Assembly (NCBI GenBank): GCA_012026855.1
Contig: VEOV01000237.1
Span: forward strand, 1-10,408
DNA length: 10,408 nucleotides
From: Geobacter sp.
GTDB taxonomy: Bacteria > Desulfobacterota > Desulfuromonadia > Geobacterales > DSM-12255
Direction: 5' to 3'
Both the position numbers and the translations under genes were made by a program. Positions within the stretch are counted from its first letter, which is position 1; each line of letters opens with the position of its first letter. The notes under the pieces are model-generated. The model searched no databases, had not been told where the DNA came from, and saw only the letters and a list, made by a program, of their open reading frames with translations. This document shows, piece by piece, positions 1-7,088 of this stretch.

Positions 1-548
1 ATGTGCGGGTGATTGCCGCCACCAACCGGAATCTCAAGGAGGCCATCCAGCAAGGGGACTTCCGCGAAGACCTGTTTTACCGGCTGAATGTCTTCCCGAT
101 CCATATTCCACCGCTGCGGGAGCGGCGCGAGGACGTCCCGGCCCTGGTCAAGTTCTTCCTGGAACTGTACGCCCGCAGGTATTCACGTGACTTTAACGAC
201 GTTGACCCTGAAGCCATGCGGCTGCTGGCCGCCTATTCCTGGCCGGGGAATATCAGGGAGCTGAAGAACAGCATCGAACGGATCTGCATCATGCACAACA
301 GCCCGCTGCTCCTGCCCCAGCACCTGCCGGAAGAGCTTGCCGCCTACGGAAAAACCAATACCAGAAGAGCCGGTAATGCCGCTGATTTTGAATCCGGCCT
401 GGAAGAGGCGGTCTGCCGCTTTGAGCGCGACCTGATACTTGCCGCCCTGGAAAGTTCCGGCAGCAACGTTCTGCAGGCAGCCAACCTGCTAAAAATCCCC
501 CGTGGAACACTGCGCTACAAGATGGAGAAACTGGGAATCGCCCCGTGA
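1..548 (+). CDS. Sigma-54-dependent activator (DctD/NtrC-type), C-terminal part only
   Basis: Enhancer-binding protein that would use ATP hydrolysis to open promoters held by sigma-54 RNA polymerase. The gene is cut by the left edge; the frame is open from base 3, so the first Met of the visible 181 residues is an internal Val. The visible part holds the end of the AAA+ domain: sensor I (AATN, residues 5-8), the FREDLFYRLNVFPIHIPPLR segment (20-39) with arginine-finger residues, and sensor II (WPGNIRELKN, 80-89). A Fis-type helix-turn-helix closes the protein (about 140-179, NVLQAANLLKIPRGTLRYKM). The GAFTGA loop and the N-terminal input domain lie outside, so response-regulator status cannot be seen. 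The sigma-54 promoter before dctP makes it a likely DctD-like activator of that operon; this is inferred from position. Its stop overlaps the next gene's start by 4 bases. Confidence 0.93.
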   Translation, partial: VRVIAATNRNLKEAIQQGDFREDLFYRLNVFPIHIPPLRERREDVPALVKFFLELYARRYSRDFNDVDPEAMRLLAAYSWPGNIRELKNSIERICIMHNSPLLLPQHLPEELAAYGKTNTRRAGNAADFESGLEEAVCRFERDLILAALESSGSNVLQAANLLKIPRGTLRYKMEKLGIAP

Positions 549-1750
549 GCAGACCGATCGCCCATGGCTCAAGCAGGTATCGCCGGGCCAATCTGGCACT
601 TTTTATTGCCGGTTTTGTAACATTCGTCACCCTTTACGATGTCCAGCCGCTCCTGCCCCTCTTCAGCCGGGAGTTCGGCGTCTCCCCTGCCATCGGCAGC
701 CTGCCGCTCTCCATCAGTACCTGGACACTGGCCGTTGCCATGCTGATCGCCGGTACCCTTTCGGAAACAACCGGACGCAAGCCGCTGATCTCAGTCGCGC
801 TGTTTCTGACTTCACTGCTGGCGATGCTGACCTTTTTCTGTGACAGTTTTGCTGCGCTGCTGACGGTCCGTTTCCTCCAGGGGTTCGTACTGGCCGGGGT
901 ACCGTCGGTAGCCATGGCCTATCTTGGCGAAGAGATGGACAGCCGTGCCATCAACAGTGCCATTGGCATCTACATCAGCGGCAACGCCGTCGGCGGCATG
1001 ACCGGCAGGATCTCTTCAGCCATACTTGCCGACTACCTGCCGTGGCGAACCGGCATCGCCTTTATCGGCTGCCTCATGCTGGTGCTGGCGGTACTGTTTC
1101 TCTTTACTCTGCCGGCACCGGCCAAGTTCGTCAGGCGCCCCTTCAAGGCAGGCTATCTTTACACCTCGTTGCTGACGCATCTCAAGGACCCGGCCATGGT
1201 ACTGCTCTTTGCCATCGCCTTCCTGGCGATGGGGGGCTTCATAACCCTCTACAACTACATCACTTTCAGGCTGCTCGCCCCGCCATACAATCTCAGCCAG
1301 TCGAGCATCAGCATGATCTTCCTCGTCTACTTCACCGGCTCACTCAGTTCATCCTTCATGGGGCAACTCCTGCAGAGGTTCGGGCGAACCGTCATGCTGC
1401 GGCTCTCCATCGGCAGTATGCTGCTCGGCACAGCTCTGACCCTCCATGCAAATCTGATCTGGATTATCACCGGCATCGGCATCTTCACCTGCGGCTTCTT
1501 CGGCGCCCATGCCATTGCCTCGGGATGGGTCGGCAAACGGGCCGTCACTGCCCGGGCGCAGGCAACCTCACTCTACCTGTTCGCCTACTATCAGGGGTCG
1601 AGCCTTTCAGGTACCATCGGCGGCCTCTTCTGGGTAAAATGGGGGTGGCAGGGGATTACAATCATCATAACGTCACTGCTCCTCCTGGCACTTGCGGCCG
1701 CCGAAGGGGTCAGCAAGATGGAAGCTGCTCACCCGGTCACTTCTGGCTGA
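545..1750 (+). CDS. MFS permease, YnfM/AraJ-like efflux type
   Basis: Inner-membrane major facilitator superfamily transporter of 401 residues, the usual length for a 12-segment member. Hydrophobic segments run through the whole protein. The loop after segment 2 carries motif A (G70-x-L-x-E-T-T-G-R-K, residues 70-79), and residues 141-155 form a glycine-rich segment like the antiporter motif. The overall pattern (YDVQPLLPLFSREFGVSP near residue 31) matches the YnfM-like group of putative efflux permeases. The substrate cannot be told. The start is GTG in a GTGA overlap with the activator gene, with only a weak ribosome site (GGGAA at 533-537), so translational coupling is likely. The C-terminal residues and stop fall inside a direct repeat (1745-1760), so the natural end of the protein may have been altered. 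Being next to the TRAP genes does not prove a shared substrate. Confidence 0.88.
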   Translation: MSRPIAHGSSRYRRANLALFIAGFVTFVTLYDVQPLLPLFSREFGVSPAIGSLPLSISTWTLAVAMLIAGTLSETTGRKPLISVALFLTSLLAMLTFFCDSFAALLTVRFLQGFVLAGVPSVAMAYLGEEMDSRAINSAIGIYISGNAVGGMTGRISSAILADYLPWRTGIAFIGCLMLVLAVLFLFTLPAPAKFVRRPFKAGYLYTSLLTHLKDPAMVLLFAIAFLAMGGFITLYNYITFRLLAPPYNLSQSSISMIFLVYFTGSLSSSFMGQLLQRFGRTVMLRLSIGSMLLGTALTLHANLIWIITGIGIFTCGFFGAHAIASGWVGKRAVTARAQATSLYLFAYYQGSSLSGTIGGLFWVKWGWQGITIIITSLLLLALAAAEGVSKMEAAHPVTSG

Positions 1751-1796
1751 AAACTGCCACCCCCAAGTGGCTGAAATCCGCCACACACCCCGCCAC
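1745..1796. repeat. GCCAC/GTGGC repeat cluster: candidate activator sites or insertion-sequence end remnant
   Basis: A 16-base sequence GGCTGAAAACTGCCAC (1745-1760) recurs 24 bp later as GGCTGAAATCCGCCAC (1769-1784), 14 of 16 identical. The core GCCAC occurs at 1756-1760, 1780-1784 and 1792-1796, with its complement GTGGC at 1767-1771. This gives inverted pairs with 6-base and 8-base gaps and steps of about 11-13 bp, near one helical turn. The first copy covers the stop codon of the MFS gene. The cluster lies 60-111 bp before the -24 element of the dctP promoter, a usual place for enhancer-binding-protein sites. Tandem repeats of this kind also occur near the ends of IS21-family insertion sequences, so a remnant is the main alternative. 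There is no T-tract, so it is not a good terminator. Confidence 0.55.
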
Positions 1797-1855
1797 TAAC
1801 CTAATCTCGCCGAAAATATCTCAGTATTTATAGTTACTTACAAAAATTAAAAACT

Positions 1856-1871
1856 TGGCACCATCATTGCT
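1856..1871 (+). promoter_or_regulatory. Sigma-54 (-24/-12) promoter of dctPQM
   Basis: TGGCAC (1856-1861), a 5-base gap, then TTGCT (1867-1871) matches the sigma-54 consensus TGGCAC-N5-TTGCW at every defined position. Transcription would start near 1882, giving a leader of about 90 bases before dctP. An activator of the sigma-54 class is encoded just upstream, which supports the call. Confidence 0.87.
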
Positions 1872-1913
1872 TTAGAACAGTAGTCTATTTATTTGGCTAC
1901 ACCGATCATCATG

Positions 1914-1939
1914 GCAAAACTGTGCTATAGTTTTTGCAC
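1914..1939 (+). repeat. Imperfect inverted repeats in the dctP leader
   Basis: GCAAAACT (1914-1921 region) faces AGTTTTTGC (1929-1937) across a 7-base loop, with one extra T. An alternative pairing is GTGC (1922-1925) with GCAC (1936-1939). The site lies between the predicted start near 1882 and the ribosome site at 1961-1966. It may be a leader hairpin or a protein site, or chance in an AT-rich stretch. Confidence 0.28.
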
Positions 1940-1972
1940 CATTAGGAATCAACCACCGAAAAGGAGAAAAAC

Positions 1973-2968
1973 ATGAAACTGAAGACCCTGTTAGCAGCCG
2001 CAGCCCTCACCGCATTTGCCACCAATGCCCTGGCAGCACCGATTGTCATCAAGTTCAGCCACGTCGTTGCCCAGAACACCCCTAAAGGGCAGGCAGCCGA
2101 CTATTTCAAGAAAATAGCCGAACAGCGGACAAAAGGCGCAGTCAAAGTAGAAGTGTATCCGAACAGCCAGCTTTACAAGGACAAGGAAGAAATGGAGGCC
2201 CTGCAACTGGGCGCCGTGCAGATGCTGGCCCCGTCTCTGGCCAAATTCGGCCCACTTGGCGTGAAAGACTTCGAGGTCTTCGACCTCCCCTTCATTTTCG
2301 ACAGTTATGCAGAACTGCACAAGGTCACCCAGGGGCCTATTGGCGCCAAGCTCCTCAAGAAACTGGAGCCGAAGGGCATTCTCGGCCTGGCATACTGGGA
2401 TAACGGCTTCAAGGTGATGAGTGCCAACAACCCACTCAAATCAGTTGATGATTTCAAGGGCCAGAAGATGCGCATCCAGTCTTCCAAGGTACTTGAGTCG
2501 CAAATGCGCTCAGTAGGAGCCATTCCGCAGACCATGGCCTTCTCCGAGGTCTATCAGGCCCTGCAGACCGGTGTTGTCAACGGCACTGAAAACCCGCCGT
2601 CAAACCTCTACACCCAGAAGATGCATGAAGTTCAGAAGTACGTGACCCTCTCCGACCATGGTTACCTTGGTTATGCCGTCATCGTTAACAAGAAGTTCTG
2701 GGAAGGGCTGCCAAAGGATATCCGTGCTACTTTGGAAGCCTGTATGAAAGATGCCACCAAATTTGCCAACGACGTCGCCAAGAAGGACAATGACGAAGCT
2801 CTGGCCGCAGTGAAGAAATCCGGCCGTTCGCAATTCGTCACTCTAACGGCACAGGAAAAGGCTGCCTGGAAAAAGGCGATGGATAAAGCCCACAAAGAAA
2901 ACATGAGCCGCATCGGCGCCGAAACTGTCAAAGAAGTTTATAAAGAAACCGGCTATAAGGCTAACTAG
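1973..2968 (+). CDS. dctP: TRAP transporter solute-binding protein, C4-dicarboxylate type
   Basis: Periplasmic binding protein that delivers a C4-dicarboxylate (malate, fumarate or succinate by family knowledge) to the DctQM permease. The 331 residues are normal for DctP. Residues 1-21 form a signal peptide ending NALA, cut before Ala22. The family arginine that pairs with the substrate carboxylate is R167 in KMRIQ (165-169). The signature GVVNGTENPPSNLYTQKMHE (200-219) follows, with Asn203 where many members have Asp, then the DHGYLGY segment (228-234). The close match in this last region to classical DctP proteins favours dicarboxylates over sialic or sugar acids. A strong ribosome site AAGGAG (1961-1966) sits 6 bases before the ATG. 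Expression should come from the sigma-54 promoter at 1856-1871. A terminator follows the gene before dctQ. Confidence 0.95.
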   Translation: MKLKTLLAAAALTAFATNALAAPIVIKFSHVVAQNTPKGQAADYFKKIAEQRTKGAVKVEVYPNSQLYKDKEEMEALQLGAVQMLAPSLAKFGPLGVKDFEVFDLPFIFDSYAELHKVTQGPIGAKLLKKLEPKGILGLAYWDNGFKVMSANNPLKSVDDFKGQKMRIQSSKVLESQMRSVGAIPQTMAFSEVYQALQTGVVNGTENPPSNLYTQKMHEVQKYVTLSDHGYLGYAVIVNKKFWEGLPKDIRATLEACMKDATKFANDVAKKDNDEALAAVKKSGRSQFVTLTAQEKAAWKKAMDKAHKENMSRIGAETVKEVYKETGYKAN

Positions 2969-2989
2969 TAAGGCGGCGCCAGCTTCACA

Positions 2990-3018
2990 GGCCGCTGCGA
3001 TTTAGCAGCGGCCTTTTT
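2990..3018 (+). terminator. Intrinsic terminator between dctP and dctQ
   Basis: A perfect 9-bp stem, GGCCGCTGC (2990-2998) with GCAGCGGCC (3005-3013), a 6-base loop and TTTTT (3014-3018). It sits inside the operon. Partial readthrough would give much binding protein and little permease, as is known for many binding-protein-dependent systems. No promoter is evident in the short gap between it and dctQ. Confidence 0.82.
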
Positions 3019-3041
3019 CATGAACTCTCAGGAGACGTACA

Positions 3042-3710
3042 ATGATGAAATATCTCGACCACCTGGAAGAAGTGATCATCACCTTCCTTATCGGCGCGGC
3101 CACACTGGTAATTTTCGCCGCAGTTGTGCACCGCTATTCCTCGGGGTTGCCGATCCCCGGCCTGCAGGACTGGCTGCTATCCATTAACATGGGCTGGGCA
3201 CAGGAGCTGTGCATCTACATGTTCGTCTGGATGGCCAAGATCGGCGCCGCCTATGGCGTCCGCACCGGCATCCATGTTGGTGTGGATGTCCTGGTGACCC
3301 GCCTGCCAGAATCATGGCGGCTGAAAACCGTACTGATTGCCATTGCGGGGGGGGCGCTCTTCACTGGCATCATTGGTACTCTTGGAGCACGCTTTGTCTG
3401 GGAAAACGGCATGCACTATGCCACCTTCACCCTGCTCAACATCCCTGTCGGTGATGTCCCCCAAGGGCCGACCACTCCTGACCTGGAATGGCCGACCTGG
3501 ATTATCTACTCGGCAGTGCCCCTCGGCTCCTACCTGATGTGTTTCCGGTTCCTCCAGACCGGCTGGAACTTCCTCAAGACCGGCCAGCTGCCCCATCACG
3601 ACCACGCAGCTGTTGATGGACTGGATGAAGTTGTTGATGCCACCGAGGTGCTCGAAGCTTACGAGGAGCGCAAATTTGACAAGAAAGCAGCTGATGGAGG
3701 TGCCAAATGA
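3042..3710 (+). CDS. dctQ: TRAP transporter small membrane subunit
   Basis: Small integral membrane subunit that binds DctM to form the TRAP permease. Four hydrophobic segments are visible, about residues 11-30, 54-72, 95-117 and 152-172. The segment AAYGVRTGIHVGVDVL (69-84) is the most typical DctQ signature. At 222 residues it is longer than many DctQ proteins. The extra length is in a hydrophilic loop (136-150) and an acidic C-terminal tail after about residue 183 with a HHDH cluster. AGGAGA (3030-3035) serves the ATG at 3042; the second ATG at 3045 gives nearly the same protein and is an equally good start. The gene lies just after a terminator, and its stop overlaps the dctM start (ATGA). 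Confidence 0.93.
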   Translation: MMKYLDHLEEVIITFLIGAATLVIFAAVVHRYSSGLPIPGLQDWLLSINMGWAQELCIYMFVWMAKIGAAYGVRTGIHVGVDVLVTRLPESWRLKTVLIAIAGGALFTGIIGTLGARFVWENGMHYATFTLLNIPVGDVPQGPTTPDLEWPTWIIYSAVPLGSYLMCFRFLQTGWNFLKTGQLPHHDHAAVDGLDEVVDATEVLEAYEERKFDKKAADGGAK

Positions 3711-5086
3711 GTATGCCTGTCGCCGGATGGGAACAGTTTTCCAAGCCAAAGGCTACCAAATGGATCCTCTGCATAGCGGCAGCACTGGCTGCCATCGCCA
3801 TGCTGGGCAGCACCGGCATCGTCTTTGCCATATTGTTGGCACTAATGCTGACAGGCATGCCGATCTCCATTGCACTTGGCCTTACCGTTCTGTCGTTCCT
3901 TTTTTTCTTTACCGAAATTCCGACCGAAGCAGTCGCCATGAAGCTGTTCACAGGAATTGAAAAATTCGAGATCATGGCAATCCCCTTCTTTATTCTTGCC
4001 GGCAATTTCCTGACCCACGGCGGCGTGGCCAAGAGAATGATCAACTTCGCCACCTCCATGGTCGGCCACTGGTATGGCGGTCTGGCCTTAGCCGGCGTCA
4101 TCTCCTGTGCCCTCTTTGCTGCCGTCTCCGGTTCGAGCCCGGCCACCGTCGTCGCCATCGGCTCCATCATGATGCCGGCAATGGTCAAGGCCGGTTTCCC
4201 CAAGCGTTTCGGTGCCGGGGTCATCACCACCTCAGGGTCGCTCGGCATTCTGATTCCACCCTCAATCCCCATGGTTATCTATTGTGTCGCCACCAACTCC
4301 TCGGTCGGCGGGCGCTTCATGGGTGGAGTCATCCCCGGCCTGATGCTGGCTACACTGCTGGGAGTTGTTGCCTGGTGGATCGCTCGCAAAAACAACTATC
4401 CGCGGGCTCGCAAGGCAACCTGGGGTGAGCGCCTCATAGCCTTCAAGAACAGCGTCTGGGGGCTGATGCTGATCGTCATCGTCCTTGGCGGCATTTATTC
4501 CGGCATGTTCACCCCGACGGAGGCAGCTGCCATGAGTGCGGTCTATGCCTTCTTTGTGGCAGTATTTATTTACCGCGATGTGCCTTTTGCCAAGATCCCG
4601 AAAGTACTGCTTGACTCGGCCAGCATGTCCGCCATGCTCCTTTATATCATCACCAATGCGGTGCTCTTCTCCTTCCTGATGACCCATGAGAACATCCCGC
4701 AGCTGATGGCGGACTGGATACTGGGGCACAATCTGGGTGTGGTTGCTTTCCTGCTGGTTACCAACGTACTGCTCTTGCTGGCGGGCAACGTCATGGAGCC
4801 TTCTTCCATCATCCTCATACTGGCGCCGATTCTCTTCCCAGTCGCCATGCAGCTCGGCATAGACCCGATCCACTTCGGCGTGCTGATCACGGTCAACATG
4901 GAGGTTGGCATGTGCCATCCGCCTGTGGGCCTGAATCTTTACGTTGCCAGCGGTATTACCAAAATGGGAATTTCGGAACTGACGCTTGCGGTGATGCCAT
5001 GGCTCATCGCCATGATCGGCTTCATGCTGCTGATTACTTACGTACCGATTGTCAGCCTCTGGCTGCCGCGGCTGCTGGGATACTAG
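3707..5086 (+). CDS. dctM: TRAP transporter large membrane subunit
   Basis: Large permease subunit that carries out sodium-driven substrate transport with DctQ and DctP. The protein is 459 residues, some 30 longer than common DctM proteins. The addition is at the N-terminus, where a hydrophobic stretch (about 19-34) precedes the usual first segment (36-52). The family core is clear: AIPFFILAGN (91-100), SGSSPATVVAIGSIMMPAM (141-159) and SGSLGILIPPSIPMVIY (176-192). The start overlaps the dctQ stop by 4 bases, with GGAGGT upstream at about 3695. An ATG at 3713 would remove only two residues. The operon ends at the hairpin 5102-5144. Confidence 0.95.
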   Translation: MSMPVAGWEQFSKPKATKWILCIAAALAAIAMLGSTGIVFAILLALMLTGMPISIALGLTVLSFLFFFTEIPTEAVAMKLFTGIEKFEIMAIPFFILAGNFLTHGGVAKRMINFATSMVGHWYGGLALAGVISCALFAAVSGSSPATVVAIGSIMMPAMVKAGFPKRFGAGVITTSGSLGILIPPSIPMVIYCVATNSSVGGRFMGGVIPGLMLATLLGVVAWWIARKNNYPRARKATWGERLIAFKNSVWGLMLIVIVLGGIYSGMFTPTEAAAMSAVYAFFVAVFIYRDVPFAKIPKVLLDSASMSAMLLYIITNAVLFSFLMTHENIPQLMADWILGHNLGVVAFLLVTNVLLLLAGNVMEPSSIILILAPILFPVAMQLGIDPIHFGVLITVNMEVGMCHPPVGLNLYVASGITKMGISELTLAVMPWLIAMIGFMLLITYVPIVSLWLPRLLGY

Positions 5087-5101
5087 GCTAGTCATACAAC
5101 C

Positions 5102-5144
5102 TTAAACAAATGGCGAGGAAATCAATTCCTCGCCATTTGTTTAA
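5102..5144. terminator. Bidirectional terminator between dctM and the CBS/DUF294 gene
   Basis: A perfect 19-bp stem: TTAAACAAATGGCGAGGAA (5102-5120) with its exact complement at 5126-5144 and a 5-base loop. The AT-rich outer stem gives a T-rich 3' side on both strands. It lies midway between two convergent stop codons (5086 and 5166), so it probably ends both transcripts. Confidence 0.85.
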
Positions 5145-5165
5145 ACACTCTTTTACAGGCAGTTG

Positions 5166-6623
5166 TCACCGCGCCATCATTTCTAGCTGGTAACGGCTCT
5201 TGAGAATATGCAGCAGAGATTCAACTCCACTGAAAGCCGCCCGGAGCTGATCCCGTTCACCCTCCCTCAGCACCAGTGGATCGACAAAATCTCCCGGTTT
5301 TTTTCCGGAAGCGATGGCAATCAGCTGCTTAACCAGGCGCATTCGCATCAAGAAGGTAAACGCTTCACTGATTGTCTCCAGGTCGTGATCCGAAATCAGA
5401 TGGAGATGGTGCAGCTTTTCCAGCTTCTCCCAGGTTGTCCCCCCCATGATACCTGCCTCCAGGGCAACCAGGCTCACTCCCCGGGAAAGAGCAAACAGCC
5501 CTCCTTTTTTGAGATCCAGCTTACCGCGCTGCTCCCCCGCCTTTTCCACCTTGAACCGGCCGAACATGCCGAGTGGCGGCTTGAAGCGGACAATATTGCG
5601 CGCCATCCCGGGAAAGAATAGCGAGAACTTGCGCGCCGTCACGCAAATATGATCACGCAGTTCACGCTCGAATGAGCTGTCGCCATGCAACACCCGCAGA
5701 TCCTGAAAAACACCGAAGCAGACCGTAGCATCGGGCCCCGGTTGAGTAATCCACTGCTCCGTCAACTGCTTCCACTCCGCAATACTGTGGCACCATTCCG
5801 GATTGCTGGCCATCATATTTCCGGGGCAGAGCGGCACGCCGACACTGTCCAGGGCAGCGGCAATCCTTTCGGCAAAACGGCGCACGGCAACCAGGTCTTC
5901 TGGGGGAAGATCATCTCTATATACAATGGCGCTGTCCTGGTCAGTACGAAGGGTCTGCTCCTGCCGGCCTTCGCTGCCCAGAGCGAGATAGGCGGCACCA
6001 GCTGGAAGATACACCCCTTCCAGCATTTCCAGGATCAAGATCAGACGCTGAGTGAAGGCATCATTAAAATGGGCGATCAGCTGAATCAGGCTCTGGGCAT
6101 CAGCATTGGTTTTGACCGCATACTGGAGCATGCCGATCATCTTTTGGCCAATGGTGCGCAACTGATCGACAGTAGCGGCGGACTCAATCTCCTGCACCAG
6201 GTAAAGAGGGCTTCGTGTCTGGATACGTAGCAGATCGGTGTCGGTAAGGACGCCGGACAACTTGTCGTCTGCGTCGAGCACAATTAAACGGTGGATATTG
6301 TGTTTGGCCATCAGAAATATGGCCTTAAACAGGTAATCATTGCAGCGGATTGTAATCAAGGAGGTCTTCATTATATCCGCCACTTTCATCGACTTGATGT
6401 CATCAACAGAAGCGGCTATCAGATCACGCAGGTCACGGAGAGAAACAACGCCAACAGGTCGATCGTTTTCAACTGCAACAATCCCGGATATATTGTGCGC
6501 TGTCAGCTGACGGGCCATTTCCACCAGTCCGGCAGCTGGCGAGCAGGTTATAGCCGGGCGGTGGCAGATTGCATCAACCGGCATAAAAAAGAAACTATCT
6601 TCATGCAATACATTGTCAGGCAT
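5166..6623 (-). CDS. CBS-domain signalling protein with DUF294 nucleotidyltransferase-like domain
   Basis: Cytoplasmic protein of 485 residues. Two CBS domains fill about residues 12-140: the first includes the VENDRPVGVVSLRDL region (51-65), the second VADIMKTS through VLTDTDLL (81-132). CBS pairs usually bind adenine nucleotides. A DUF294 domain follows, with the nucleotidyltransferase-like signature LGSEGRQEQTLRTDQD (215-230): a Gly-Ser followed by an Asp-x-Asp pair. The DUF294 C-terminal helical domain covers about 340-480. No cyclic-nucleotide-binding domain is present, unlike longer relatives. The exact reaction is not established for the family. The start is supported by GAGGAG 5 bases upstream (6629-6634 on the complement). 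Relatives are often found with VC_2705-type symporters, so a role in regulating the symporter at the right of the window is a reasonable inference. Confidence 0.9.
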   Translation of the reverse strand: MPDNVLHEDSFFFMPVDAICHRPAITCSPAAGLVEMARQLTAHNISGIVAVENDRPVGVVSLRDLRDLIAASVDDIKSMKVADIMKTSLITIRCNDYLFKAIFLMAKHNIHRLIVLDADDKLSGVLTDTDLLRIQTRSPLYLVQEIESAATVDQLRTIGQKMIGMLQYAVKTNADAQSLIQLIAHFNDAFTQRLILILEMLEGVYLPAGAAYLALGSEGRQEQTLRTDQDSAIVYRDDLPPEDLVAVRRFAERIAAALDSVGVPLCPGNMMASNPEWCHSIAEWKQLTEQWITQPGPDATVCFGVFQDLRVLHGDSSFERELRDHICVTARKFSLFFPGMARNIVRFKPPLGMFGRFKVEKAGEQRGKLDLKKGGLFALSRGVSLVALEAGIMGGTTWEKLEKLHHLHLISDHDLETISEAFTFLMRMRLVKQLIAIASGKKPGDFVDPLVLREGERDQLRAAFSGVESLLHILKSRYQLEMMAR

Positions 6624-6658
6624 AACATCTCCTCAATGCAGCAGCTAGCAACCTGCTG

Positions 6659-6688
6659 ATAGTATTCCCAATTTGCTGCACATGGCAA
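6659..6688 (-). promoter_or_regulatory. Candidate sigma-70 promoter of the CBS/DUF294 gene
   Basis: On the minus strand TTGCCA (complement of 6683-6688) and TACTAT (complement of 6659-6664) are 18 bases apart, a 5/6 and 4/6 match to -35 and -10. The start codon is about 36 bases downstream of the -10. A small inverted repeat, CAGCAG (6639-6644) with CTGCTG (6653-6658), lies at the predicted start of the transcript. Confidence 0.38.
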
Positions 6689-7088
6689 CTCAATTTCAAT
6701 TCAGCCGTCCCTGCTTCACTCTCCACCTTCAATAAAACAACGTCATCTCCCTCAATTGACTCGACGGCATGATTTATTCATTTGATTTCAGGACATTACA
6801 AAGCAAGCATTTTTTTAGCATTACATCGCCCTCACCATAGAAGTCAGCATATTATGGCGTTTTAGCGGTAACAATTATCTGGATGCGCGTAAATACATCT
6901 TAATTTTATTTGAAATGCATATTTTTATCGTTTTATTTCAGCTGTTTGTAGTTGCTTTGCATTATTTTGCTCAGTCATTAAAAAAATATGTTGCCATAAA
7001 TATAAACTTGTTATAAATTCCAACGTGAAATTAAACTTTGGCATTATAACGAGGGTATATTGTAACCGGAGTGGCAGGGGTAAACTGA
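6689..7088. other. AT-rich intergenic region with no supported gene
   Basis: About 400 bases that are clearly richer in A and T than the flanking genes. Runs of T and A are frequent and no convincing coding frame crosses it. TTGCCA (6991-6996) and TATAAA (7012-7017) are only 15 bases apart, so they make a weak promoter. The region must hold the upstream signals for the rightward genes and may hold a small RNA, but no hairpin followed by a T-run was identified. Confidence 0.5.

Noticed and set aside
1756..1771. GCCAC/GTGGC hairpin as a terminator of the MFS gene
   Set aside because: The stem is only 5 bp and no T-tract follows; the repeat pattern is better explained as binding sites or an IS remnant.
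3574..4272. A 232-residue open frame on the minus strand across dctQ and dctM
   Set aside because: It crosses the junction of two well-supported genes and has no recognisable domain or ribosome site.
4262..5095. A 277-residue open frame on the minus strand
   Set aside because: It lies fully opposite dctM, is rich in His, Asp and Gln as expected from an antisense frame, and matches no family I know.
6991..7017. TTGCCA and TATAAA as a sigma-70 promoter for the small ORF
   Set aside because: The gap is 15 bases, shorter than the usual 16-18, in a very AT-rich region where such matches arise by chance.
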